Assembly: GCA_029204045.2 (NCBI GenBank)
Contig: CM055065.1
Coordinates: 14,348,508 to 14,412,507, forward strand
DNA length: 64,000 bases
From: Tillandsia leiboldiana
Taxonomy: Eukaryota; Streptophyta; Magnoliopsida; Poales; Bromeliaceae
Direction: 5' to 3'
Position numbers and translations under genes: made by a program. Every line of letters starts with the position of its first letter. The first letter of the stretch is position 1. Positions 22,901 to 34,029 of this stretch are shown piece after piece. The notes beneath the pieces are model-generated. The model was given only the letters and a program-made list of their open reading frames with translations, was not told where the DNA came from and did not search any database.

Positions 22901-23631
22901 CCTGCCGTGCCCACGTGCTCGCCTGACGCGCCGCCTGGCGCCCCTGCCAGGCACGGTTCCCGAGGCAACCTCCCACGCCTCGGTGGACCCCGCCTTCCAG
23001 AGCCTGCCAATAGAAAGTCGCCACGTGTCCTGCCGGTCCATGCACCGCGCCCGCCAGCTCCGTGGTCCAAGTCCACTGCACCGACCAATCCCAACAAGCC
23101 ACGTGTCCAACCCCTGGTGCACGACGGCCCGTGGACCGCGCGCCTGCCCGCGCACCCGCGCGCCTGCCCGCGCGCTGCCCGCGCTCACGCGCTGCCCGCG
23201 GCCGCTCTGTCGCCTGCCCGAGCCCGTCCGCCGTGCTCCGCCGATGCCCGCCGCCGGCCGGAGTTACTGTTCCGGCGTGAACAGTAACCGGTGCTCAAAA
23301 ATAACAAGTGGGTAGTCCGTTTTGACCGTTTTCGCGCGCTGAATCCGAATTTGATGTCCATTTTGCCAAATTCCAACCCCAAAATCTGCCGAAGGCATCC
23401 GGAAAGGTGTTCCTTGGTCCAAACTTCGCGCTGAGTCCATTTTTAATATCCGCTTCGCGCAAAACCACTTCTAAAGATCCGACGGAGTCCACCGATCACC
23501 CACGTGATCCATTAAGCCCGAAGTCCGCCACTTGTGTCCAATTGGTGCACAAACTCCTCCAACGCACCCCGTAGGCCTCCAGAAGCCACCCAACGCACAG
23601 CAACAGCTATGCGGAGATCCAGGTCATCACA
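19952..23631 (-). repeat. LARD-A 5' LTR
   Basis: This 3680-bp LTR is nearly identical to 14230-17898. Its TATA box is at 22664-22676 on the minus strand. The U3 beyond it (about 22740-23631) is GC-rich with several CACGTG or ACGTG cores. Confidence 0.93.
22664..22676 (-). promoter_or_regulatory. LARD-A 5' LTR TATA box
   Basis: The minus strand reads CCTATAAATAGGCC. It would drive the full-length LARD transcript toward lower coordinates. Confidence 0.6.
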
Positions 23632-23636
23632 GGATT

Positions 23637-23915
23637 TGCGTATGAACAAACACCGTTCGGGATCCGGACTGTCGTGCCTGATCCGGATCCTGAACATGTC
23701 CCATGTCCAGTTTCTGATTTTTATGCAATTAAAAATTCATCCAAGTGTTTCTACACTATACGAAGTATTCGGATCATCAAAAATAATTAGTTAAACGTAC
23801 CTGATCCTTTTGAATTCTTCTTTCTTGAGATTGATGTATATGATCCAAACTTCTTCATCTTCAATCTTCAAGACTTAAAACTTTCACGAAATACGCCAAA
23901 ACAAATTCTTTAACA
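23637..23915 (-). repeat. Copia 3' LTR, second segment
   Basis: This continues the LTR interrupted at 14229 and matches 43728-44000. On the minus strand it is the start of the LTR (TGTTAAAGAATTTG). Confidence 0.9.
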
Positions 23916-23929
23916 ATCTCCCCCTTTGG
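23916..23929 (-). promoter_or_regulatory. Copia polypurine tract
   Basis: The minus strand reads CCAAAGGGGGAGAT against the 3' LTR, the form typical of Sireviruses. A second similar tract (AAAAAGGGGGAGA) lies at 24431-24443 and could be an auxiliary or ancestral tract; repeated PPT motifs are known in Sireviruses. Confidence 0.85.
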
Positions 23930-24547
23930 CGGTTTCGTGACAAAACACAAATCCACTCAAGAAAATTAAAAAAAATATTTTTGTTGCTATCACCATACAA
24001 CAAAAATTTACATTTGAGAACCAATAAATAGACACATGAGATAAACTCCTAAAACAGACTCTAGACTTAGACATCTGTACTCTCTGCAAAAAAGAAATCA
24101 TTTTTGACAAAAAAGATCGTTAGATACCTCAAGAATATTTAGCATTCAAAATCTAACGGAGATAGAGTTTATACTCACCATGACATTCACGAATTCAGAT
24201 ATGTAATAAGATCATAATCAAACATCGACATATCTTCTAAGCAATAAAATTCTAAATGTCATAACTTTGTTAGTAATCAAACAACTTGTTAGTAATATTA
24301 CATGCCCAAATAGTTAGTCGAATAGTTAGTCGAGACATGCATGCAATCACAATACAAAACCAAAAGTTGTGATACTTACCTTCATAGTTCATAGTTCTCA
24401 CACAAGCATTGTTCAAGTAGTTCTCTTCTCTCTCCCCCTTTTTGTCACTAAACTAAGCCAAAATTACAAAATGTAAGGAGAGTTAAAAGTTCAGAAAATG
24501 TGAAAACTAAAACGAAAACCTGCACAAGAAAAGAAAGTCAGAAGAAC
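23930..24547 (-). other. Copia non-coding 3' region between env-like frame and PPT
   Basis: This 600-bp AT-rich stretch has no usable frame. It contains the second PPT-like tract at 24431-24443, preceded on the minus strand by TTAGTGACAAAAA. Confidence 0.6.
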
Positions 24548-25987
24548 TTAGTCATCCTGGTCTGAGGCATCTGAGGCACTACATCCCATTTTCGAAAACA
24601 TTTTCTTCATCAATTGCTTCATCGAAGAGACTGTTTTAGTCAATGTTATTTGGGATGCAGTGATGATTTCAAGTTCCTCTGAAATTCGCCTCTGTTCTTT
24701 CGTAATTTGCTCTTGTTCAAAAGATAAGCGTTGTTGCTGCTTATAAATTGAGGTGACCGACGCTTCATCATCTGGTGCTTCCCGTGACGGAGATGTAGAA
24801 GTGCTGACGCAGGGTTTCTTTCTGCATGAAGGAGTCGGGGTGACATGAGGCAATTTATGAAGAGACTTAACAATGGTGGATTCATTTATCATGCCTAAGC
24901 AATGTTGATAGGATGTTGAACTGATATCAATCTGAAACTTCTTCAAGATCCTCATAATGATCAAAGGAAAAGGAAGTCTTTCGGTATGATGAGGATGCTC
25001 AACATATCTAGATATCCTGTTCCAGATAATGTATGGGATATTCATGTTCAATCCCACTGCTTCAGATGGATGTCCTAGAAGGTACAAAAATAGCATTCGA
25101 TCCCATCTCACCACCTTTGTCTGCATGTTTGGGAGAATGTTATAACAAGTGATGAAATTGAGAAACCGGTATTCAAGCCGAAGTTGTTTGGACTTAACCG
25201 ATTTCTCCGTTGATTCAGTGCCTTGCAAACATATTGCTTTTATAACTGTTTGCCACAAAGCATTCGTCAAACTTCTTCCAGTTAAGTAGTTAATCCCCGA
25301 TCTGTTCGATTGCATTCCTAAGACTTCCCCGATTAACTGTGGAGTTATTTTGAGTCTCGTCCCTTGGATATTTGTATAAAACTGCATAGAACCGTGTTCA
25401 TTTTCCTGAAGATGTCTTGCGTTTGTGTAAAAAGTCCTCACTCAAGGCAAACAATATCCAAGCAATTCCGGGAATCTGCAAACTTGAAGAAGGTCGGCTT
25501 GTTCAATTAAAATCCCGAATTCCGGTGAGTGATCTCGAAGAGCACCAACATTGACATGTCTTTCGCCGATGCATTCTCGATGTTCAAATGCCCGAAGACG
25601 GTCAGTATTAATGCACACTTCTTCTAAGCGAGGTGGAGAATCAGGAGCTATTTGTTCGTTAATTTCAACACCTCTTGCTCGTCCAGAGCGTCGAGCCAGT
25701 CTTTTTCTCTTCACGGAGATGAATGGTGAAGTCATTGGTGCTTTTCCTTTATCCATAGTATTTTTTCCTTTTGATAATTCGGGGGTCTTTCGCATCGACT
25801 TGGCAGGCGTTGCTTCCTCATTCATCAATTCGTCCCAATTCACTTCATCTTTTTCTGATTCAGTCTCTGAATCTTCAAGAAGAAGACATTCTCCCTTTTT
25901 AAAAGGTTTCTTCGCCCTCTTCAATTTATTAGTCACTCTCGTGTGCACCATTGCAACCAAAAGGAAGATTATCCATGCAAACGCCAT
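24548..25987 (-). pseudogene. Env-like ORF of the Sirevirus, with one in-frame TGA
   Basis: A first frame runs 25987-25442 (181 residues) and stops at TGA (25444-25442). The same frame then stays open to 24548 for about 297 codons. The first part starts with a hydrophobic stretch (WIIFLLVAMV) just before a second Met (MVHTRVTNK). It then has an acidic region and a basic, nuclear-signal-like KRKRLARRSGRARG. The second part holds a globular region (TRLKITPQLIGEVLGM) resembling the putative plant transposon protein domain found in many plant elements. A predicted coiled coil follows near the C-terminus (FEQEQITKEQRRISEELE). Its place between pol and the 3' LTR is where Sireviruses carry env-like genes. 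Function is unknown. The stop may be a true mutation or a read-through site. Confidence 0.7.
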
Positions 25988-26012
25988 TGTTGCAAGTGCT
26001 TGAAGAAGAGTT

Positions 26013-26394
26013 CTGTGAGCAACACCTCAAAAATACGAAAAATTATTTATTTTCAAAAATTTGAAAAATTGTACCTAAACAATTATTATCGTGTAGAGAG
26101 ACTAGGAATCAAATTAGTTTTGCAAAAAGAATTTTAAAAATAGATCAATCCCATGATTTTCAAAAATTCCTATTATATGCCCTAAAACCGAAATTTTAGA
26201 AATCGAAGCCTAAAAATCCGTTAATCAGAAGAATACCTAGCATATAATCAAAACTAATCCACCCAGAGTTCTTATTTCAAAAGAAATTTGACCAAAAACC
26301 AATCCAAAATGAAAAAGATACAAAATTTTCATCACGTTTTGAGGAAAAACATGAAAAACTGTGAAAAACCGAGATTTTGATCACAAGAACTCAC
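26013..26394 (-). other. Possible leader intron upstream of env-like ORF
   Basis: On the minus strand a donor CAAA|GTGAGT (26394-26389) and an acceptor TTGCTCACAG (ending 26013) would remove 382 bp. This would leave a short second leader exon before the ATG at 25987. It is inferred from consensus only. Confidence 0.4.
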
Positions 26395-26510
26395 TTTGAA
26401 TCGAAGAAGATGGGTTGGGAAGGCTCCAAATCGATTGTTTTCTAGAGAGAGAAGGTCTGGAGACTTAGAAACAAAAGATTGAAGTAAGAAGAAATCAAAA
26501 CCCTTTTGTT

Positions 26511-26640
26511 CTATATAAAACCCTAGCCGCGGTCCGGATCGGATCGTGAATCCAGTCCGGATCGGCTACCCGCAGGAAATACCTGCGTTCGGGATCCGGA
26601 TCGGCTTGTCCAGTCCAGATCGGCTCCAAACTTTTTCTTC
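26511..26640 (-). promoter_or_regulatory. Possible internal promoter of env-like ORF
   Basis: On the minus strand several GATCCGGATC, ATCCGGACTGG and CCCGAACG motifs (26525-26640) precede a TATA-type TTTTATATAG at 26520-26511. A CT-rich leader-like sequence (TTCTCTCTCTAGAAAAC) follows. The same motif types (GTCCGGAC, GATCCGGA, CCCGAACG) precede the TATA box of the LTRs at 14050-14229 and 43550-43780. The surrounding bases are not otherwise alike. Confidence 0.5.
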
Positions 26641-27554
26641 AGAAAAATTCTGAAAAATTCTAAAAAATCCAGAAAAATATTGTAAGCACTTATGCATGTC
26701 AACTTTAAATAAAAATCATCGTTTCATGTCGTGAGAAATAGATTATGTTAAATCTATCATTAATATCCAAATAATGAAACAGAAATTTATAAAAATTAAA
26801 TCCCTTAAAGTTGAACAAGTTCAATTACATCTATCAAGATCTTATGAGTAATGCCTTTATCAAATCATCAATTTGGTAAAGAAAATAAAATATCAAGATC
26901 AATAGATGTTTGAAATCCCAGATAAGTTAGATAATATATCTAGTCAAATTATTGTAAGGAGTGGCTCTTTGAGCATCTTTCAATAAAATCCCCACCTTAT
27001 ACCAACCTTGGAATTTGACAGAGTCAAGTATTCCAAAAAGCATTTTATTTAATCAATTCGAACAACCATGCTTGGTATACATGTGGTAGCTGCACACAGT
27101 ACTCGGACGATCGAGGTGGTAGCTCTTTCCTCCATGTGGTGGTAGTTTTCACACTCCTCATTGGGATGTAACTCTTTCCACATCTTTTGAGCATAACAAT
27201 TTTCATTAACTCCCCCTCAAATAGCTATCAATTATTTAAAATATAAAGTATTCAACCAAAAATTGATCTCAATTTCATACTCGACTCAATTGTCAAATAA
27301 GATAAAAACTAAACCAAGAGATCATTTGAGAGAGAAATTGACTTTGATCAAAACAAAGATGATTTAATTGACATAAATGATCATTGCATCAAATGAATTA
27401 TTATGATATCCAAAGCATAATAAATTTCTAAATAAACGAAAGGATGCTATTAAAGTCAATAATACACATGCTCAATTAATGTTCTATGTCTAAGCATAGA
27501 TAATGAACAAAAACACAAAAACAAAACCTAACCTAAGCAATGATTTCAAAAGGA
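26641..27554 (-). other. Copia spacer between pol and env-like unit
   Basis: This AT-rich stretch has no credible frame. Around 27080-27180 there are short repeats of GTGGTAG with AGCTCTTTCC-like surroundings. Nothing else was recognised. Confidence 0.5.
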
Positions 27555-29134
27555 TTATTTCAAGGAAAGCATTCCAATTGCCTTACGCAAATGAATAAAT
27601 CGTTTTTGATCCAAGGGTTTTGTTAAGATGTCAGCTAATTGATCCTCAGTTGAAATGTATGAAATTTGAAGAATATTTGATTCAACTAGCTCTCTTAGAA
27701 AATGATATCTAAGTTCAATGTGTTTTGTTCTCGAGTGCAACACAGGGTTTTTAGAAATGTTTATAGCACTTGTGTTGTCACAAAGAATCGTTACCGAAGT
27801 TGCTGAAATTCGGAAGTCGCTCAACACACTTTTCATCCAAATGAGTTGGGTTGAACAACTACTTGCTGAAATATATTCCGCTTCGGCAGTCAAGAGTGCA
27901 ATGCAGTTTTGCTTTTTACTATGCCATGCAACAAGGCAATGGCCAAGATAAAAGCATGCACCACTCGTGCTCTTCCGATCATCCACAGATCCTGCCCAAT
28001 CGGCATCTGAATATCCTATAATGTCAAGCGTTGTTCCCATAAGATACCAAATTCCGAAATTCAAAGTTCCTTTGATGTACCGGATGATCCTTTTCACCGC
28101 TTTCAGGTGAACCTCCTTTGGTGCTGATTGATATCTCGCGCAAATCCCAACACTAAAGGATATATCCGGGCGACTAGCTGTAAGATAGAGTAGACTTCCT
28201 ATCATGCTGCGATAAAGCTTCTCGTCTACACTCTCACTAAGAGATTCACTTCCTAATCCATTATTGCTAGTTCCCATAGGAGTCGGAAAATCTTTAGAGT
28301 TTTCTAAATCGAATTTCTTCATCAACTCCCTTGCATACTTGGATTGACACAAATGGATGCCATCATCATTTTGTTTCACTTGCAATCCAAGAAAGTATGT
28401 CAGTTCGCCCATCATTGACATCTCAAATTCGCTTTCCATGGTTTCAGCGAATTTAGAAGCATCATTGTCTCTAGTTGCCCCAAATACAATGTCATCGACA
28501 TAGATTTGTGCCACAATGAAATTATCCTGATAATGCTTCACAAAGAGAGTCCGGTTAGCTCCCCCTCGAGTATAGCCCTTTTCTAATAGGTGCTTTGTCA
28601 ACCTTTCGTACCACGCTCGCGGTGCTTGTTTTAGACCGTAAAGAGCCTTTTTTAAACGAAAAACATGGTTAGGTTGTTTACAGTCTACAAAACCTTTCGG
28701 TTGAGCCACATAAACTTCCTCATCTAAAAACCCATTTAAAAACGCGCTCTTAACGTCCATTTGAAAGAGTTTGATTTTAAAATGACAAGCAATAGCAAAT
28801 AAAATACGAATTGACTCGAGTCTAGCTACCGGGGCGAACGTTTCATCAAAGTCTATACCTTCTATTTGAGAGTAGCCTTGAGCAACTAAGCGTGCTTTAT
28901 TCCTGATGATGGTACCATCCTCGTTTTTCTTATTCTTGAAAATCCATTTAGTACCAATCACGTTGTGTTGCTTCGGAGGCTTTGTTAATTCCCAGACTTT
29001 GTTTCGTTCGAACTGATGGAGCTCTTCCTGCATAGCTTCAATCCAGTAGTCATCCTGAAGAGCTTCATCGATGTTCTTTGGTTCAATCATGGAGACGTAG
29101 CATGCGACTCCACAAACCAACTGTCTCTGAGTTC
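27555..29134 (-). CDS. pol: Copia pol, C-terminal part: reverse transcriptase and RNase H
   Basis: This frame encodes the copia-type RT and RNase H domains. Visible landmarks are GTKWIFKNK and KARLVAQGYSQ at the RT start, DVKSAFLNG, LKKALYGLKQAPRAWY, the catalytic YVDDIVFG, YLTASRPDISF, then RNase H with DADWAGSVDDRKSTSG and EAEYIS, ending in DILTKPL. The frame is open from the LARD-B target duplication (29135-29139) to the stop at 27555. It is in the same frame as the integrase part at 39732-40672 once LARD-B and one TAACT copy are discounted. It therefore looks coding-intact apart from the insertion. It has no start of its own and would not be expressed as part of gag-pol while LARD-B is present. 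Confidence 0.93.
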
Positions 29135-29139
29135 TAACT

Positions 29140-32100
29140 TGTCACGCCCCGGGGTCGAAACTGCGACCCGGGCTCACTAACAGATCCGCCATCTGTACGG
29201 AAACTGCCATACAGACGAAGCGTCTAACCTGCAGAAAGAATCAACTACAGAGATACAGATATCAGAGCTGAAAGTAAACTGGTAAGAACTGGAAACCAAA
29301 CACTGTACAACTGAAGATCATACAATATCCATCTCCCAAATACGATCGTATACCAAGTCCTCTGATACAAAACTCAAAAGGGAGATATCTCCAATAAAGT
29401 ACATCAGTGTACAAGCTCTCACTACAAAAATAACCTCACTACATCAGTCTCTCAAACTGTAAAATAAAGTACAACTCTATACCTCACAACAAAGGTCTCT
29501 CAACAGAGGAAAAAGAAGTAAACTAATCTACTGAAGCTCTCCTCTGAAGGGGTACCGCTACGCTCCAATGACGGGTAGGGAACTAGCTCGCGACTCCCTC
29601 GCCTCGGTCAGAAGGATCAGCAACTGGAGCAACAGGAACAGGAGAAGAAGTTCCTGGGGAAAAAGACACCACGACGGGTGTGAGAACTACTTCCCACAGT
29701 AGTTCTCAGTGGGTGCCGTCAACAAGCCCAACGGTCTGCCCACCAAGTCTACTAGAGGCCAAAAATAACAATGCAATGAAAACTAAACAAGAAAAGCTGG
29801 AGCTACTCTACAGCTACCATGTCTCTATCTAGATACTTCAAAAAGTGGAACAGATGAAAGCAAATGAGACCACTCGCACCCAAGGTGCTCAATCGACCCA
29901 AACGAACTGACTACCTCAAAGGTCCAGTCAAGCCTGCGCCCGTCGACTAGGAACGCTCCTGCCCACTACCACACATCCACAGGAGGACGGGATTTACGTG
30001 GGGCGTCCTGTCCTACTAACTCATCCCTCGCGCAAAACTGCCTCAACAGGCCCATCGTTGCCTCAACTGCGGAAAACTGCCTCAACAGGCCAACCATCGT
30101 ATCCACAGCGGCATCTCAGGACGCGACTCCAACTGAGTAGAACGGCACGGCATAGAGTATCGAACATTGGCATATGCAGGCTAGTCAAAATCCACGCTCA
30201 CTCAGAACGGTAGGACTCAAGATCCCCAAATACCTCGCACAACAGTCGGAGAACTCTCGACGACACAGCTGCTCGGCTAACTCGAAACACGAGATACTAG
30301 CCTCGCCAACGGCTCGCAGCACAAGGCTCACTGGCTGGAGATACTCCACAGCCAGAAACGACCCACAACTCAGGGTAACAAAACAGGTCGGACAACACTC
30401 AACGACCTGGGACCACCGTCAACCCCAACGGTTCCCAACAGGGCGGACCGGAAGATACTCGACGGCCCGGGACTGCCGTCTGCGCAACGGCTCCCTCTAC
30501 GACGGCACAACAGGGAAACAAGACCTCCCGGGACTACCGTTTACCCAAACGGCTCCCGGCACAGATAAGCAACCCAGCTACAACTACCAGACTCCACTCT
30601 GCTCCCAAGCAAGAGTGCAAAAGCATCCCACACTAAAAGCAAGTCCCGACCTCTCGGCCCACTACCCGGGCGAGAAAACACTATGTCCAGGGATGAAGGA
30701 ACAGTGTGGATGTCTAAGCATAAATAACCCTAGCCCAAGTGAGGGTTTTCTACTAGTCTGGTTACACATACAACATATGACGGGGGTGCTAGGTCAAGTT
30801 CCAAGATAACCACATTAACCGATAATAAAGGGATAGCCATTCCAACAATCTAGCATGCTACATAAGGAAATAAACTATCATGCATAGTCCTACATTAATA
30901 GAATTAATGTACATTCCATAAAACTTGGAGATAAGGCCACCCACCTCGATTTGCCACCAATTGCTCGTAGACACTTGCAATTGGCCTCCACGCGATCCGC
31001 ACGCAAAACGGGGCACACCGTCGGAGTCCGCACGCAAAACGGAGCACGCCGCCGGAGTCCGCACGCAAAACGGAGCACGCTGCCGGAGTCCGCACCAAAA
31101 ACGGAGTCCGCACGCAAAACGGTGCACGGTGCCAGGATCCGCACGCCAAACGGAGTCCGCACGCAAAACGGTGCACGGTGCCGGAGTCCGCACGCAAAAC
31201 GGTGCACAGTGCCGGAGTCCGCACGCAAAACGGTGCACGGTGCCAGGATCCGCACGGCAAACGGAGTCCGCACGCAAAATGGTGCACGGTGCCGGAGTCC
31301 GCACGCAAAACGGTGCACGGTGCCGGAGTCCGCACGCAAAACGGTGCACGGTGCCAGGATCCGCACGCCAAACGGAGTCCGCACGCAAAACGGTGCACGG
31401 ACACAGAAAGGAGCAAGAGGGTCAGTTACAGTCTAAAAGATCGCCCCAAAACTGTACAAAAATACAGTAAAACCAACACACGGGACCCACCCGATTGCGC
31501 CGCCGTCGCCGCGGCACCCCCATCGGAAGCCTCGCGCGCTCCACGAGGCCCACAATGCCACGTCGCAACACTCCCCGACCTTCTCCCTCACTCTCCCTCA
31601 CTCTCGGATGAAGAAAGAAACGAAGAAGGAGAAGAAGTCGCTTGCGGGGAGGAAGAAGAAGAAGAAAAAGAGGAAAAGGGGAGGGGCGGTCCACGGTGCA
31701 CGGTGCGCCGTGCACCGGCCGGTGCACCACACCCACCCGGGTGCACCCGGCCCACGCAAGAGGAAGGGCGGCCACGTGGCCGCGTCCCTGCGCGCCACGC
31801 GGCCGCGCAGTTCATGCGCCACACGGGCGCGTGACACCGGCCACCCACAGGCGCGGGACACGCGCCCGTGACACGGGCGTGCGCCCCAGCGCCCGCGCGG
31901 GCGCCAACTGGGGTCCGCCACGTGGCGGCCCCCACGTGGCCCGCGCGCGGGTGCCCTGTGCACCTGACGCGCGCAGAGGCGCCTGTCGCGTCAGCCGCGC
32001 CTCGCCTGACGCGCCGCAGCCTCCTCGGGATCCGTGCCACGCGTGTCTCGATCCGCGTGCCGCTTTGCCTCGAAAAGCGTGCACGCCTACCGGACTCCAA

Positions 32101-32536
32101 ATCCAACAAATAAATAGTCCATCCTTAGCGATTTCGCGCGCTGAGTCCAGAAATGATGTCCGATTCTCCAAATTCTCATCCGAAAATTGCGGAGTGCCCC
32201 CGGATAGCCCCCTCGATCCGATTTCCGCGCCGGGTCCATTTTTAAAGTCCGATTTGCCCAATTCCAACTCTAAAAATTCCCGAAGGCGACCGGAGAGGTA
32301 AACTTTTATCCGGACTTCACCCGGAGTCTAATTTTGACATCTGAATCGCGCGAAATCACTTCTAAACACCCGACGGGTCCTCCAACTTCCCACGGGGTTT
32401 CCAATGATGCAAGCAAATCCCAAATTGCATCACAAATCCATTTCTGGGCCCCCAACACGCGCACCAACACCCCCAACGGCGACCGAAAGCTGCCCAACAA
32501 CCGGCAACCCTACGCGGGGGATTCCGGGACCTCACA
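29140..32536 (-). repeat. LARD-B 3' LTR
   Basis: This 3397-bp LTR starts TGTCACGCCCCGGGGTCG and ends GGGACCTCACA. It contains an 11-bp perfect hairpin at 29681-29708, a 31-bp minisatellite (about 30990-31400), a candidate TATA motif near 32100-32112 (minus) and a GC-rich U3 with CACGTGG cores. Confidence 0.93.
30985..31400. repeat. 31-bp minisatellite in LARD-B LTR
   Basis: Units read GTCCGCACGCAAAACGGTGC then ACGGTGCCGGA, sometimes broken by a shorter GATCCGCACGCCAAACG module. The other LTR carries the same array at about 38175-38590. The open frames through it are compositional. Confidence 0.85.
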
Positions 32537-32548
32537 TCCTCCCCCACT
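32537..32548 (-). promoter_or_regulatory. LARD-B polypurine tract
   Basis: The minus strand reads AGTGGGGGAGGA, identical to that of LARD-A, and follows a GTTTCGAGGACGAAAC motif. Confidence 0.8.
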
Positions 32549-33282
32549 AAAGGAAAGTTTCGTCCTCGAAACTAGATCAAGCCCATCAGGAGTCAAGAAT
32601 ACCACGGCTAGGTATCAAACAATACGCCTCCAGCTCCCCTCACTCGCTCCTCGTGATTACTCCGCGACAACAACAACAAGTACGGTATGACCCGATGCGC
32701 AATTCTCTCATCTATCGAGCCAGAAATTGCAACGGGCGTCCCTCGTACTCCAATAATCACAGATCTCAAAGGAGCAAGTAAATCACGGGCGAGGAAAAAA
32801 AAACACATCACTACTGAGCTGAGACGTGAAAAACCAAGGGCTCCATTAAAAGGCTGGGGGAAAACTGAAATAACCACAAGTGTAATACGCACCAAACCAC
32901 ATCATGGTGCCACCCTCAACAAGACGACCCGAAGCATACCTGCAGACACGCCCAATAAGGAAGGGAAATCCAATAAGTTGGGGTCTTCACTCGGTTACCT
33001 CCCAATCCGAAACCACTCGAGTGGACAACACAACTGCAGGCTACCCTTAAAAGGGATCCACAAGAGACACAATCTCGTGCCACAGTTGGTCGCTCAAAAT
33101 GCTATCATAACCCCAACGGACCCACGGGTCGAAGTCGATCCCTCAACTAAAAGAACACCCTGACGGGAACCAAACCGTCGGTGAACGGGACTGGAAACTG
33201 GCTCACAAGGCGATCATAAAGCTGATGCCCAAACTCGCAGTCCAAGTCCAAAACATCCACAAAACTCTCACCGTTGTATACC
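32549..33282 (-). pseudogene. LARD-B interior: chromodomain-end relic and unrecognised DNA
   Basis: The segment CGCTCCTCGTGATTACTCCG (32644-32663) matches the Tekay element's chromodomain end (CGCTCCTCGTGGTTGCTCC at 6480-6498), in the same place relative to the 3' LTR. Beyond about 32700 nothing was recognised. Confidence 0.55.
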
Positions 33283-33945
33283 TACAACGTGGCATCACTG
33301 CCGTGCACCAACGGCGTGGCATCACCACCGTGTATCAACGGTGTGGCGTCATCACCGTGTATCAACGGTGTGGCATCACTGCCGTGTATCAACGGTGTGG
33401 CATCATCACCGTGTATCAACGGTGTGGCATCACTGCCGTGTATCAACGGTGTGGCATCATCACCGTGTATCAACGGTGTGGCATCACTGCCGTGCACCAA
33501 CGGCGTGGCATCACCACCGTGTATCAACGGTGTGGCGTCATCACCGTGTATCAACGGTGTGGCATCACTGCCGTGTATCAACGGTGTGGCATCATCACCG
33601 TGTATCAACGGTGTGGCATCACTGCCGTGCACCAACGGCGTGGCATCACCACCGTGTATCAACGGTGTGGCATCACTGCCGTGTATCAACGGTGTGGCAT
33701 CATCACCGTGTATCAACGGTGTGGCATCACTGCCGTGCACCAACGGCGTGGCATCACCACCGTGTATCAACGGTGTGGCATCACTGTCGTGTATCAACGG
33801 TGTGGCATCATCACCGTGTATCAACGGTGTGGCATCACTGCCGTGCACCAACGGCGTGGCATCACCACCGTGTATCAACGGTGTGGCATCACCACCGTGT
33901 ATCAACGGTGTGGCATCACCACCGTGTATCAACGGTGTGGCATCC
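33283..33945. repeat. 27-bp minisatellite with higher-order structure in LARD-B
   Basis: About 24 units of CCGTGTATCAACGGTGTGGC plus ATCATCA-type spacer run in tandem. Because 27 is a multiple of three, frames stay open on both strands. Variant units recur in order: a CACCAACGGCGTGG unit starts each higher-order group, giving groups of 7, 5, 4 and 4 units and a final run. Confidence 0.9.
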
Positions 33946-34029
33946 TCAAGCATCAAGGCCTCAGATCCTCACAGTACTATACCCAACACTACCTCGAAAT
34001 CCCGGAGCTGAGAAAGAGCCAAAAGGTCA

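Larger units (their letters stand above)
14230..23631 (-). mobile_element. LARD-A: large non-autonomous gypsy derivative
   Basis: The LTRs are 3.67 kb (14230-17898, 19952-23631) and flank only 2.05 kb of internal DNA, with target duplication GGATT at 14225-14229 and 23632-23636. The empty site can be read in the intact copia LTR at about 43722. Orientation is minus: PBS at 19933-19944 and PPT at 17899-17910. The interior has no intact frame but contains decayed RT and integrase segments. The large-LTR, non-coding layout fits the LARD class (large retrotransposon derivatives). Confidence 0.92.

Noticed and set aside
30858..31470. Overlapping frames of 160-180 codons in the LARD-B LTR array (also 38048-38660)
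   Set aside because: They are minisatellite translations on both strands, duplicated because both LTRs carry the array.
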